Below, piece by piece: positions 1-9,725 of a DNA stretch of 64,000 bases (its first letter is position 1; each line of letters opens with the position of its first letter). Origin of the DNA: Burkholderiaceae bacterium (GTDB taxonomy: Bacteria > Pseudomonadota > Gammaproteobacteria > Burkholderiales > Burkholderiaceae_C); contig JAGOPK010000004.1 of the NCBI GenBank assembly GCA_017992055.1, positions 1-64,000 of the forward strand. The letters are read 5' to 3'. Position numbers and translations under genes: made by a program. The notes below the pieces were generated by a model, which had not been told where the DNA came from, did not search any database, and saw nothing but the letters and a program-made list of their open reading frames with translations.

Positions 1-710
1 GGGTGGAGCAGCTGCCGCTGATCTGGGAGGAGCTGATCGCCGCCGGCTTTGAATCGGGCCATGCCTATGGCAAGAGCCTGCGCACGGTGAAAAGCTGCGT
101 CGGATCGACCTGGTGCCGCTACGGTGTGGGCGACAGCGTCGGCCTGGCCGTGCTGCTGGAGAACCGCTACAAGGGCCTGCGCGCGCCGCACAAGATCAAG
201 TTCGGCGTCTCGGGCTGCACGCGCGAATGTGCCGAGGCCCAGGGCAAGGACGTGGGCGTGATCGCCACCGAGAAGGGCTGGAACCTCTACGTCTGCGGCA
301 ACGGCGGCATGAAGCCGCGCCATGCCGAGCTGATCGCCAGCGATCTGGACCAGCAGCAGCTGATTGCGCTGATCGACCGCTTTCTGATGTTCTATGTGCG
401 CACCGCCGACCGGCTGCAGCGCACCAGCACCTGGCGCGACAACCTCGAGGGCGGGCTGGACTATCTGAAGGCGGTGCTGATCGGCGATTCACTCGGCCTG
501 GGCGCCGAGTTGGAGGCGCAGATGCAGCACGTGGTGGACACCTACCAGTGCGAGTGGAAGACGGCCGTCACCGACCCCAAGGTGCGCCAGCGTTTCCGCA
601 GCTTCGTCAACAGCGAGCAGCCCGACGAGCACATCGTCTTCGTCCAGGAGCGTGGGCAGATCCGGCCGGCGCGCGCGGACGAGCGCAGCGCCGAAGAAAC
701 CACCGCCTGA
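1..710 (+). CDS. nirB: Assimilatory nitrite reductase large subunit NirB, C-terminal part (5' truncated by window)
   Basis: This is the C-terminal ~235 residues of the cytoplasmic NADH-dependent nitrite reductase large subunit, which reduces nitrite to ammonium at a siroheme/4Fe-4S centre. The paired cysteine motifs SCVGSTWC and SGCTREC, which ligate the cluster and siroheme in sulfite/nitrite reductases, are both visible. The tail contains the family's YLKAVLIGDSLGLG stretch. The FAD/NADH half lies upstream of the window, so the GTG at base 3 is an internal codon, not the start. nirD follows after 8 nt, as is usual for nirBD operons. Family assignment is firm. Confidence 0.95.
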   Translation, partial: VEQLPLIWEELIAAGFESGHAYGKSLRTVKSCVGSTWCRYGVGDSVGLAVLLENRYKGLRAPHKIKFGVSGCTRECAEAQGKDVGVIATEKGWNLYVCGNGGMKPRHAELIASDLDQQQLIALIDRFLMFYVRTADRLQRTSTWRDNLEGGLDYLKAVLIGDSLGLGAELEAQMQHVVDTYQCEWKTAVTDPKVRQRFRSFVNSEQPDEHIVFVQERGQIRPARADERSAEETTA

Positions 711-718
711 GCCCCCCC

Positions 719-1060
719 ATGAGCCAAGACAAGACCCCGAGCTGGACCCCGGTCTGCGCCCTCGACGACATCCTGCCCGACACCGGCGTGGCCGCACGTG
801 TGCAGGGCCGCCATGTGGCGGTGTTCCGCGTCGGCCAGGACCGGCTCTATGCCATCGACAACGTCGACCCCAAGGCCGGCGCCAGCGTGCTCGCGCGTGG
901 CCTGGTGGGCAGCCTGGGCGAGCGCATCGTCGTCGCCTCGCCGCTCTACAAGCACCACTTCGACCTGGCCACCGGCGAATGCCTGGAACTGCCCGAGCTT
1001 TCGGTGCAGGCCCATGCGGTGCGGGTCGAAGATGGACAAGTCAGCATCGCATTGGGTTGA
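719..1060 (+). CDS. nirD: Nitrite reductase small subunit NirD
   Basis: 113-residue Rieske-like protein that pairs with NirB in assimilatory nitrite reduction. The start at 719 gives the normal NirD beginning (MSQDKTPSWTPVCALDDI); longer versions of the frame only run back into nirB. The family core (VAVFRVGQDRLYAIDNVDP, then SPLYKHHFDLATGECLE) is present. As in other NirD proteins the Rieske Cys-His ligand pairs are absent, so it has the fold without the cluster. Eight nt after nirB, so almost certainly cotranscribed. Confidence 0.95.
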   Translation: MSQDKTPSWTPVCALDDILPDTGVAARVQGRHVAVFRVGQDRLYAIDNVDPKAGASVLARGLVGSLGERIVVASPLYKHHFDLATGECLELPELSVQAHAVRVEDGQVSIALG

Positions 1061-1122
1061 TCGCCCCGCCACACCCGAGCCAGCCCAGCAGTCGCCGCGG
1101 ATCCGGCTTGGCCGGTCCGCTG

Positions 1123-1150
1123 GCGGCGCCCCCTTGAGGGGGAGCGCCGC
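1123..1150. terminator. GC-rich hairpin between convergent nirD and tannase genes
   Basis: The arms GCGGCGC and GCGCCGC flank a CCCCT/AGGGG inner stem, giving a strong near-perfect stem with a small bulge. It lies in the 111-bp gap between the stop codons of nirD and the convergent esterase gene, where a bidirectional terminator is expected. There is no U-tract, so a dispersed repeat element of the kind common in Burkholderiales intergenic gaps is equally possible. No second copy was seen in the window. Confidence 0.5.
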
Positions 1151-1171
1151 AGGCGCAACGGGGGTGGACCA

Positions 1172-2875
1172 TCACCGGCAGGTGAAGCTGGCCGCCTCTT
1201 CCAGGCTGCCGCTGCCGTTGTAGCGCGCCACCTGCGGATAGGCGCACAGCGGCCGGGTGCGCGTGGCCGACCAGCCGGCCGGCACATCGGCATTGGCGCC
1301 GCCGGCATTGCCGGCGCCGCGGGCCGAGGCGGTGATGGCGCCCGGCACCTGGCCCTTCTCGACCCAGGCCACCAGCGAGCTCAGCATGTCGAACTGGTCG
1401 GTCGACGGGCCGCCCGAGCAATGGCCCATGCCGGGCACGCGGTAGAAACGTGCAAAGGCCGCGGCATTGCCGGCATTGGCGCTGATCAGGCTCTCGTACC
1501 AGGCCGTGCTGTCGTCGCTGGAGAAGATCGGGTCGGCCGTGCCATGGAACAGCATCAGCTTGGCGCCACGCTGCTTGAGCTTGCTCAGGTCGCTGGGATT
1601 GGGCGGCGTCATGAACGACAGCGACGACTCGCTGAAGTTGCCGCTGGTGGCGGCGATCTTGCTCACCATGGCGTCCACGCTGCCGGTGGCCGCGAACACC
1701 GGCCCGACGAAGCCGGCCGCCGTCTCGGGCGGGCTCTGGAAGATCTGGCCCACGGCCACCGAGTCCAGGATGTTGGGCACGGTGAACTTCCAGAAGCTCC
1801 AGCCGGCGGTGGCAAAACCGTTGTCATAGGGCCAGCTGGCGTAGATCTTGGCGCCGGTGCTGGTCTGGGCGCCGGCAAACAGCTGGGCGATGACCGTCTT
1901 CTGCGCCGTCGTCAGGCAGCTGCCATCGCGTGCGCCGCTGCAGGTGGGCACGTCGCGGTTCAGGTCGAAGGCGGCCTGGCAGGCCGTGGTGTCCTGGATC
2001 AGGCCGTCGCTCGCGCCGTCCAGCGCGTCGCACTTGGCCAGCACGGCATTGCTGACCGTGCTGCGCTCGGCCAGCGTGAAGCCGGTGGAGGCATCACCGG
2101 CGGTGCTGGCCAGCGTCAGGTACTTCTGGAAGCCGGCGATGTTGGCGGTGGCCGCCTTGGGCAGGTTGGTGCCGGGGTTGCCGACCAGGAAGCCGTCGTA
2201 CTGCTCGGGATAGCGCGCAGCCGCCACCATGGTGTGGCGCCCGCCGTTGGAGCAGCCGCCGATGTAGGAGCGATCCGGACCCTTGCCATAGGCGCTGGCG
2301 ATCAGGCCCTTGGCCATGGGCGTGAGCTTGGCCACCGCCTGGTAGCCGAAGTCCAGCCGGGCCTGGGGGTCGTTGCCGAAGTGGGCCGTGCCGGCCGCGT
2401 TCTGCGCCGCGTTGTGGCCGGCGTCGGAGCTGATCACCGCAAAGCCCATGGCCAGCGCATGGCTCAGCGAGCCGCCACCGCCGATGCCGCCGGTGGCCGT
2501 GACCACATTGCCGTCGGCACCGCCATTGGCCTGGTAGAAGAAGCGGCCGTTCCAGGCCGCCGGCAGGCGCATCTCGAAGCCGATGGCGTAGTTGCCATTG
2601 ACGCCGGTGCGCGGATACATGCTGCCGGTGACCAGGCAGTGCGCCGGCACGGCCTTGCCGGCCACGGTCAAGGTGCCGGCGGCCACGTCGCTGGCCGCCG
2701 TCAGGCTGGTATTGGCGAACGAGAAGGCCGTGGTCAGGGCCGCGCAGGACTTCAGCGAGGTGCCGCTGGCCTCGGCCAGCTGGGGCAGGACATCGTTGTC
2801 GTCATCGCCCAGACAGGCGGAAAGCGCGGCGGCAGCGGCCACCGCCGTGGCGCAGGTGCGCAGGGCAGAACGCAT
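1172..2875 (-). CDS. Tannase/feruloyl esterase family lipoprotein
   Basis: 567-residue predicted esterase of the tannase/feruloyl esterase family, which cleaves ester bonds of aromatic acids such as gallate, ferulate or MHET-like substrates. Residues 1-21 form a lipoprotein signal ending in LSAC (Cys21), so it is probably membrane-anchored in the periplasm or at the outer membrane. The nucleophile motif GGCSNGGRH has Ser209 next to Cys208, the conserved Cys-Ser pair of the family. A late GMGHCSGG supplies the His, and its Cys could pair with Cys208; the ADPIFS segment supplies the Asp. The ATG at 2875 has AGGAGA upstream. The divergent MarR regulator is the likely controller. Substrate cannot be read from sequence. 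Confidence 0.88.
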   Translation of the reverse strand: MRSALRTCATAVAAAAALSACLGDDDNDVLPQLAEASGTSLKSCAALTTAFSFANTSLTAASDVAAGTLTVAGKAVPAHCLVTGSMYPRTGVNGNYAIGFEMRLPAAWNGRFFYQANGGADGNVVTATGGIGGGGSLSHALAMGFAVISSDAGHNAAQNAAGTAHFGNDPQARLDFGYQAVAKLTPMAKGLIASAYGKGPDRSYIGGCSNGGRHTMVAAARYPEQYDGFLVGNPGTNLPKAATANIAGFQKYLTLASTAGDASTGFTLAERSTVSNAVLAKCDALDGASDGLIQDTTACQAAFDLNRDVPTCSGARDGSCLTTAQKTVIAQLFAGAQTSTGAKIYASWPYDNGFATAGWSFWKFTVPNILDSVAVGQIFQSPPETAAGFVGPVFAATGSVDAMVSKIAATSGNFSESSLSFMTPPNPSDLSKLKQRGAKLMLFHGTADPIFSSDDSTAWYESLISANAGNAAAFARFYRVPGMGHCSGGPSTDQFDMLSSLVAWVEKGQVPGAITASARGAGNAGGANADVPAGWSATRTRPLCAYPQVARYNGSGSLEEAASFTCR

Positions 2876-2921
2876 GGAATCGTCTCCTGTTGTGAACTCC
2901 GCTGCGCAATCTACTTCAGTG

Positions 2922-2975
2922 ACTCAATCATTTATCCGAGGTTTTCCCCAATACACAGGCCTGGATTGATTGAGT
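2922..2975. promoter_or_regulatory. Divergent promoter/operator region, esterase and MarR gene
   Basis: The gap between the divergent esterase and MarR genes is AT-richer than its surroundings. It contains a 9-bp inverted repeat, ACTCAATCA at 2922-2930 and TGATTGAGT at 2967-2975, separated by 36 bp. MarR proteins usually bind palindromes in their own divergent promoters, so these arms are candidate operator half-sites; the wide spacing makes this tentative. Confidence 0.4.
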
Positions 2976-3000
2976 GGATGAAGATCACGCCAGCGGCACA

Positions 3001-3486
3001 ATGCTTGGCATGAAAGCCCGAGGCAGTGCCACCTCCGACCTCACGCCGCGCGGACGGCTGACCGAGGCCACGCTGCACGACGTGGTCGGCTACCAGCTGG
3101 CCCAGGCGGCCATCGTCACCAATGCGGTGTTCGACGACCAGGTGCTCAAGACCCTGGGGCTGCGGCGCGCCGAGTTCACCGTGCTGGCGCTGATTGCCGA
3201 GAACCCCGGCGGCACGCCGGCGCGCCTGGCCAGTGCGCTGGCGGTGACCGCCGGCAACATCACGCTGTGGGTGGACCGCCTGGTCGAGCGCGGCTGGGTG
3301 CGACGCGAGGCCAGCACCCGCGACCGCCGCGCCCAGCATCTGCATGCCACGGCCGATGGCGCGCGCCTGGTGACCGAGGCCATGGCGCGCATCGTGGCCG
3401 CCGAGGCGGCCCAGCTCAAGTCACTGAGCGCGGCCGAGCGGGCGATGCTGGTGGAACTGCTGCACAAGCTGGCGGCCAGCCGCTGA
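3001..3486 (+). CDS. MarR family transcriptional regulator
   Basis: 161-residue winged-helix regulator in the MarR family. The wHTH core spans about residues 45-115, with the recognition region ARLASALAVTAGNITLWVDRLVERGWV followed by the wing residues STRDRRAQ, flanked by dimerisation helices. MarR proteins typically repress a divergent gene and release it on binding a phenolic ligand. That fits the divergent tannase-like esterase, which would liberate aromatic acids. Start chosen at the ATG at 3001; ATG 3010 or an upstream GTG at 2974 are alternatives and no clear ribosome-binding site separates them. Confidence 0.88.
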   Translation: MLGMKARGSATSDLTPRGRLTEATLHDVVGYQLAQAAIVTNAVFDDQVLKTLGLRRAEFTVLALIAENPGGTPARLASALAVTAGNITLWVDRLVERGWVRREASTRDRRAQHLHATADGARLVTEAMARIVAAEAAQLKSLSAAERAMLVELLHKLAASR

Positions 3487-3539
3487 GTGCAGCGCCGACA
3501 GCGTGGCGACAGCTGGCGCGGCTACACTGCGCGCCTTCC

Positions 3540-3680
3540 GTCATCGGGGAGTAGCCGTCCTGCACCGCAGGAGCAGGCGCCAACACACTGGGTCCCCACG
3601 ACCCTGGCGCTTGCAGCTCCACAGCCTGGCAAGACCTTTGACCGCACTGCCTCCGGATGGGCCGGGGATGCCGTGTGGTC
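3540..3680 (+). ncRNA. yybP-ykoY manganese riboswitch
   Basis: The 5' leader of the GDT1/UPF0016 gene contains the hallmark GGGGAGTAGCC near 3545 and, further on, the CCTTTGACCGCACTGCCT segment near 3636-3653, separated by variable GC stems. These are the conserved elements of the Mn2+-sensing yybP-ykoY riboswitch, which in proteobacteria controls manganese exporters such as MntP and UPF0016 proteins. Mn2+ binding normally raises expression. Boundaries are approximate, and the assignment is by motif recall plus gene context. Confidence 0.85.
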
Positions 3681-3717
3681 TGGGTGTGTCTGCCGGCCCG
3701 TGTTGGAGTGAGTGATC

Positions 3718-4290
3718 GTGGAAGCCTTCTTTGTCTCCACCGGCGTGGTCGCGCTCGGTGAAATGGGTGACAAGACCCAGCTGTTGGCCATGCTGCTGGC
3801 GGCCCGGTTCCGCCGTCCATGGATCATCATCCTGGGCATCCTGGTGGCCACGCTGGCCAACCATGCCGCCGCCGGCGCCGTGGGCGACTGGGTGGCCCAG
3901 GCCCTGGGGCCGACCCTGCTGCGCTGGATCATCGGCCTGTCCTTCATCGCCATGGCCGGCTGGATGCTGATCCCCGACAAGGTCGACGACGAGGCGGTGG
4001 GTGGCTCGCAGCGCTTCGGCGTGTTCGGCACCACGGTGATCGCGTTCTTCCTGGCCGAGATGGGCGACAAGACGCAGATCGCCACCGTCGCTCTGGCAGC
4101 GCGTTATGCCGATCTGTGGCCGGTGGTGGCCGGCACCACGCTGGGCATGATGCTGGCCAATGTGCCGGCGGTGTTTCTCGGCGACCGCATTGCCAAGCGG
4201 CTGTCGATGCCGGTGCTGCACGGCATGGCCGCGCTGATCTTCGGCGCCCTGGGCCTGCTGACGCTGTTCAACGTCGGCCAGCTGTTCTGA
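3718..4290 (+). CDS. GDT1/TMEM165 (UPF0016) family manganese exporter
   Basis: 190-residue inner-membrane protein made of two homologous halves, each with the family signature E-x-G-D-K-T: GEMGDKTQLLAMLLAARF early and AEMGDKTQIATVALAARY past the middle. About six hydrophobic helices are visible. UPF0016 members (MneA/Gdt1) move Mn2+ or Ca2+ out of the cytosol, and the upstream Mn riboswitch argues for Mn2+ efflux. GGAG at 3705-3708 favours the GTG at 3718 over the one at 3712. Its stop lies 6 nt from the convergent lipoprotein gene's stop. Confidence 0.9.
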   Translation: MEAFFVSTGVVALGEMGDKTQLLAMLLAARFRRPWIIILGILVATLANHAAAGAVGDWVAQALGPTLLRWIIGLSFIAMAGWMLIPDKVDDEAVGGSQRFGVFGTTVIAFFLAEMGDKTQIATVALAARYADLWPVVAGTTLGMMLANVPAVFLGDRIAKRLSMPVLHGMAALIFGALGLLTLFNVGQLF

Positions 4291-4296
4291 CGCCGC

Positions 4297-6252
4297 TCAC
4301 AGCGAGGTCACCGTCGAGCCGACGGTGAAGGTGCCCAGCACCGTGCCGCCGCTGTGCGTGCCGGGATCGAGGATCAGGCCGTTGAAGTCCTCGCCATGGG
4401 CGCCCAGCGTGCCACCGCCCACCAGCGAATAGCTGGCGCCGGTGGCGATGCCCGGCGCCCCCAGCAGCACGGCGCTGCTGGCCTTGGGCAGGGTGAAGGC
4501 AAACACCGCCTGGCCGGCGGCATCGCGCAGCACCAGCAGCTGGGCCGTCTGGCTGCGCAGCACCACGCTGTTCTGGGTGCTGGCGCTGCGCGTGGGCGTG
4601 CTGTTGCGGCCGCCAAAGCCGATGAAGGTGCCGCCGGTGATGCTGAAGGTGTTGGCATCGCAGTCCAGCCCGCCCTCGGCGCCGCCGGCGCCATTGGCCA
4701 CCACCACGCCGCCGCTGATGGTCAGCGTGCCGTTGGAATCGATGGCGTCGTTGGCGCTGGCCTCGGCATAGACGCGGCCGCCGCTGATGACGATGGCCGA
4801 GCCGGCGTTCAGCGCGTCGTCGGTGCTGCGCACGATGACCGTGCCGCCGGTGATGGTCAGCACCGACTTGGCCTCGATGCCCTCGGGGCTGAGCGAATCG
4901 TCGCCGTCGCTGGTGTCACGGTCCTCGTAGGGCGTGCCGGTGGTGCGGATGTTCAGCGTGCCGCCGTTGATGGTCACGCGCGGATCGGGGTCGTCGGCCA
5001 GCGTGCTGGTCTCGCCGTCCTCGGCCGACTCCCAGGAGGCGGTGATGGCCTTGTCGTGGCTGCTGATGTCCAGCGTGCCGCCGTTGATGGCGATGAAGCC
5101 CAGGGCCTGCACCGTGTCCTCCTTGCCCTCGACCTTCAGCCCCTTGCCGGCCGGGGTGCTGATGGACAAGGCCCCGCCGTCGATGACCACGGCCTTGTTG
5201 GCGCGCAGGCCGTCCTTCTTGGTGGCGACCAGGCTCAGCGTGCCGCTGCGCAGGCGCACATGGGCATCGCTGGCCAGCGCATGCTTGCTGGCGGCGGTGA
5301 TGGCCAGGCTGCCGCTGCCGCTGATGACCACCGGCCCTTCGCTGAACAAGGTGGATTTCAGGTCCATCGCCGAGCCATCGGCCAGCGTGCGTGCGCTGTA
5401 GCTGCTGGTATCGCCCAGCACATTGGTCGTGCCGGCGGCCAGCACCACGAAGGCGCGCTCTTTGCTCTGCAGGTTGATGGCCGGGCCGTCGGCGCTGACG
5501 ATGCTCACGCCCTCCAGCGACAGCTTGTAGGCGCTGCTGCTGTAGACGGTGACCGTCTTGCCATAACTTCCGGTCAGCGCGAACTCGGCCAGCGTTCCGG
5601 CGGGCAGGTTGGCGCTGATGCTCAGGCCCAGGCTGTCTTCGCTGAGGGTGACCACGGTGCTGCCATTCAGCGTCAGCGTGCGGCTGCTGCCGCTGCCGGA
5701 CACCACCAGCGACGACGAGCCGCTGGTCACGCCCAGCGTGCTCAGGTCGATGACGATGCGCTGGAAGCTCAGCGCCTCGTGCAGGTCGGCCGGGTTGGCG
5801 CCGGTGGCCAGGTTCCAGGACTCGGTGCTGCCGGTGCTGCCGCTGGCCGCGGCCGTGACCGTCAGCAGCGCGGCGCTGCTGGTCACGCTGCCGCCGGCAT
5901 TGCTGACGGTGACGGTGTAGCTGCCGCTGTCGGCCACGCTGGCCGAGGCCAGGCTCAGGCTGGCCGAGGTGGCGCCCGCGACGGCGCCGCCGTCCTTGGC
6001 CCACTGGTAGGCCAGGCTGGTGCCGCTGGCCACCACGCTCAGCGTCACCGCGCTGCCGGCCAGCGCCGACTGGGCCACCGGCTGGCTGGTGATCACCGGC
6101 GCGCTAACGGTGGTGGTGGTGGTGGTGGTGCCGCCGCTGCTGCCAGAGGACGAGGCCCCGGCCTCACCCGCGCCACCGCCGCAGCCGCCCAGGAGCCCCA
6201 GGCCCGGCAGCAGAACACAGCACAGCAACAGCGGGGCAAGGCGACGACGCAT
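4297..6252 (-). CDS. Ig-like plus Cthe_2159-type beta-helix carbohydrate-binding lipoprotein
   Basis: 651-residue exported lipoprotein. The signal ends in LLGGC followed by a Ser/Gly/Thr-rich linker containing seven threonines in a row. Residues ~50-130 form an Ig-like domain (QPVAQSALAGSAVTLSV..., then DSGSYTVTVSN). The C-terminal ~450 residues resemble the Cthe_2159 carbohydrate-binding parallel beta-helix: repeated I(x)GGTL rungs (INGGTLDI, INGGTLNI, ITGGTVIV, ISGGRVYA, ISGGVVVA, ITGGTFIG), with acidic residues likely binding Ca2+. Members bind acidic polysaccharide such as polygalacturonate. Start set at ATG 6252, just before the MRRR n-region. Probable surface or periplasmic glycan binder; the ligand is unknown. 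Confidence 0.82.
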   Translation of the reverse strand: MRRRLAPLLLCCVLLPGLGLLGGCGGGAGEAGASSSGSSGGTTTTTTTVSAPVITSQPVAQSALAGSAVTLSVVASGTSLAYQWAKDGGAVAGATSASLSLASASVADSGSYTVTVSNAGGSVTSSAALLTVTAAASGSTGSTESWNLATGANPADLHEALSFQRIVIDLSTLGVTSGSSSLVVSGSGSSRTLTLNGSTVVTLSEDSLGLSISANLPAGTLAEFALTGSYGKTVTVYSSSAYKLSLEGVSIVSADGPAINLQSKERAFVVLAAGTTNVLGDTSSYSARTLADGSAMDLKSTLFSEGPVVISGSGSLAITAASKHALASDAHVRLRSGTLSLVATKKDGLRANKAVVIDGGALSISTPAGKGLKVEGKEDTVQALGFIAINGGTLDISSHDKAITASWESAEDGETSTLADDPDPRVTINGGTLNIRTTGTPYEDRDTSDGDDSLSPEGIEAKSVLTITGGTVIVRSTDDALNAGSAIVISGGRVYAEASANDAIDSNGTLTISGGVVVANGAGGAEGGLDCDANTFSITGGTFIGFGGRNSTPTRSASTQNSVVLRSQTAQLLVLRDAAGQAVFAFTLPKASSAVLLGAPGIATGASYSLVGGGTLGAHGEDFNGLILDPGTHSGGTVLGTFTVGSTVTSL

Positions 6253-6330
6253 GGCGGACACAGTGGCTTGACGACGACCCCGATTGGGCCGGCGCCGGGT
6301 TTCGCCCGCGTGCCGCGATGTTGCTGAACG

Positions 6331-7548
<1,218 letters not shown>

Positions 7549-7557
7549 GGGGTGCTT

Positions 7558-9192
7558 TCACTGGAACAGCGAGCTCAGCTCGCTGCGGATCAAATGCTTC
7601 TGGATCTTGCCGGTGCCGGTGCGCGGGAACTCGGCCACGATGCGCACGGCCTTGGGCACCTTGAAGCCGGCCAGCTGCTGCCGGCAGTGGGCGATCAGCG
7701 CGGCCTCGTCGACGCTGGCCGCGTCGGTGCCGGGTTTGAGGATCACCACGCCAGTGATGGCCTCGCCCCAGTGCGGATGCGGCGCACCCACCACCGCGGC
7801 CTCGGCCACCGCCGGATGCGCCATCAGGCAGCGCTCGACCTCGATGGAGGCGACGTTCTCGCCGCCGGTCTTGATAACGTCCTTGGTGCGGTCCTTGAAC
7901 CAGATCGCGCCGTCCTCGTCGATGTGGGCCACGTCGCCCGAATGGAACCAGCCATGGCGCAGGCTGTCGCGGCTGACCTCGGGCAGGTTCAGGTAGCCGC
8001 TCATCACCTGCGGGCCGCGGTAGACCAACTCGCCGGTTTCACCACGCGGCAGCAGCCGGCCCTGATCGTCCATGATGGCCACGCGGGTCATGGCCGTGGC
8101 CGTGCCCCAGGTGGCGGCCTTGCTCCACTGGTGCTCGGGCCGCTGCATGCAGGTGGCCGGCGTGAACTCGGTCTGGCCCGAGCCCAGCACCACGTCGGCA
8201 TTCGGGAACATGGCATGGATCTCGTGCAGGCGCGGCTCGGGCATCGGCGCCATCGCATACAGCGCGCGCTTGACGCTGGCAAAGCGGCGCTGGCTTAAGC
8301 GCGGATCGGCCAGCAGCTGGCCGTACATCATCGGCAGCAGCACCATGGTGTGCACCTGCTCGGCATCCAGCAACGCCGCCGCCTGGTGGGCATCGAAGCC
8401 CTGGGTCAGCACCAGGGTGCCGCCGGCAATGGCCAGCGGCACGGCCATCGAGTTGAGCATCGCGCAATGGAACAGCGGCAGCGCCACCAGGGCCGTGTAG
8501 CCGGGCGTGGCCTGCATGGCCAGCGCATTGCTCAGGCCGGCCATGGTCACCGCCAGGTGGCTGGTCAGCACGCCCTTGGGATTGCCGGTGGTGCCGCTGG
8601 TGTAGAGCAGCTGCACCGTGGCGCGGTCGGCCACCGCCACCTCCAGCGGCCGGCCCTGGCTGCGCGCCTCGCCCTGGGCCAGCAGGGCGGCCCAGGTCAG
8701 GTCGCCCGGTGGCGGTGCGAATGGCGACTGCAGCGGTGCCGTGGCATGGAACCACACCCGCTGGCGCAGCGCCGGCAGGTCCTGCTGCAGCACCTGGCGC
8801 GCGGCGTCGGCCAGCTCGGCATCGATGATCAGCACCTGGGCCGCGGCATCGCGCAGGCACCAGGCGATCTCGGCCGGCCGCAGGCCCAGGTTGACCGGCG
8901 CGCACACCAGGCCGGCACGTGCGCAGGCGAAATAGCAGCTCAGCAGCTCGGTGCGGTTGCGCGCCATCACCGCCACCACCGCGCCCGGTGCCAGGCCCAG
9001 GCCCAGCAGCGCATGGCCCAGGTGGTCGACCTCGCGATGCCATTGCGCGTAGCTCAGGCGCCGCACGCCATCGACCACGGCCACACGCTGCGGATGGACC
9101 TCGGCCGTGCGCAGCAGGATGTCGCCGACATTGACACGTTCGATCAGGTTGCGGTCGAGGTCGCTGACCTCGGCGCGGGCGGATTCGGCCAT
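7558..9192 (-). CDS. AMP-dependent acyl-CoA synthetase/ligase
   Basis: 544-residue member of the ANL superfamily, forming an acyl-CoA from a carboxylic acid, ATP and CoA. The P-loop-like motif YTSGTTGNPKG, the GELVYRGPQVMSGYLN segment and the hinge WFHSGDVAHIDEDG-WFKDRTKD are all present. The C-terminal domain carries the catalytic lysine in RTGTGKIQKH. The start at ATG 9192 (MAESARAEVSD) gives normal length; the open frame upstream is low-quality Pro/Arg-rich translation. First gene of an operon with the downstream dehydrogenase. Fatty, aryl or terpenoid acid cannot be told apart from the sequence. Confidence 0.92.
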   Translation of the reverse strand: MAESARAEVSDLDRNLIERVNVGDILLRTAEVHPQRVAVVDGVRRLSYAQWHREVDHLGHALLGLGLAPGAVVAVMARNRTELLSCYFACARAGLVCAPVNLGLRPAEIAWCLRDAAAQVLIIDAELADAARQVLQQDLPALRQRVWFHATAPLQSPFAPPPGDLTWAALLAQGEARSQGRPLEVAVADRATVQLLYTSGTTGNPKGVLTSHLAVTMAGLSNALAMQATPGYTALVALPLFHCAMLNSMAVPLAIAGGTLVLTQGFDAHQAAALLDAEQVHTMVLLPMMYGQLLADPRLSQRRFASVKRALYAMAPMPEPRLHEIHAMFPNADVVLGSGQTEFTPATCMQRPEHQWSKAATWGTATAMTRVAIMDDQGRLLPRGETGELVYRGPQVMSGYLNLPEVSRDSLRHGWFHSGDVAHIDEDGAIWFKDRTKDVIKTGGENVASIEVERCLMAHPAVAEAAVVGAPHPHWGEAITGVVILKPGTDAASVDEAALIAHCRQQLAGFKVPKAVRIVAEFPRTGTGKIQKHLIRSELSSLFQ

Positions 9193-9291
9193 GCGCGGAT
9201 CTCCGGGGTGGACGGGCGGTGCGCGATGCTGCGCCGCCGGCCCCGGCCGGGTCTTGCGTCGATTGGCTGCGGGCTTGACCGGATGGTCCAC

Positions 9292-9313
9292 GTGTATTAC
9301 TGTATTGATACAC
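9292..9313. promoter_or_regulatory. Candidate GntR (YtrA-type) operator/promoter
   Basis: An AT-rich island just upstream of the GTG start of the regulator contains GTGTAT-N10-ATACAC, a perfect 6-bp inverted repeat. YtrA-type regulators bind such dyads over their own promoter. The element overlaps plausible -10 hexamers (TATTGA, TGTATT). Function inferred from position and symmetry only. Confidence 0.55.
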
Positions 9314-9326
9314 ATAGCCAGACACC

Positions 9327-9725
9327 GTGCCCGCCACCGACCTGTTCCAAGTGCAGACCGGCTCCACCGAGCCGATCTACCGCCAGCTGATGGACCAGCT
9401 GCAGCGCCGCGTGGCCGGCGGCCAGCTGGTGGCCGGCGACGAGCTGCCCTCGGTGCGCGAGCTGGCCCAGGCGCTGGCGGTGAACCCGATGACCGTGTCC
9501 AAGGCCTACAGCCTGCTGGAGGCCGAGGGCTGGCTGGAGCGCCGCCGCGGCCTGGGCATGGTGGTGGCGCCGCAGCACCGCCGCGCCCGCTCGGCGGCCG
9601 ACCGCAGCGAGCTGCTGCGCCCGACGCTGCAACGTGCCGCCGCCGAGGCGCGCCAGCTGGGCCTGGAGCCGGCGCGTGTGCTGGCCCTGCTGGCCCAGAT
9701 GCTGAACGAGGAGCCCCCGCCGTGA
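9327..9725 (+). CDS. GntR family transcriptional regulator, YtrA subfamily
   Basis: 132-residue regulator with an N-terminal GntR winged helix (EPIYRQLMDQLQRRV, then LPSVRELAQALAVNPMTVSKAY and WLERRRGLGM). The short C-terminal tail is typical of the YtrA subgroup, which lacks a large effector domain. YtrA proteins usually autoregulate an operon encoding an ABC transporter, and here an ATPase and a membrane protein follow with overlapping frames. Start at GTG 9327, just after the AT-rich dyad. Confidence 0.92.
   Translation: MPATDLFQVQTGSTEPIYRQLMDQLQRRVAGGQLVAGDELPSVRELAQALAVNPMTVSKAYSLLEAEGWLERRRGLGMVVAPQHRRARSAADRSELLRPTLQRAAAEARQLGLEPARVLALLAQMLNEEPPP

Noticed and set aside
3-5. GTG near the window edge as a nirB start
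   Set aside because: The translated sequence is the C-terminal part of NirB, so the true start is upstream and outside the window.
1421-3013. Long open frame (530 codons) opposite the tannase-like gene
   Set aside because: Low-complexity Gly/Ala/His/Arg composition with no recognisable domain; it is the antisense shadow of a well-supported enzyme. Similar very long antisense frames elsewhere were rejected for the same reason.
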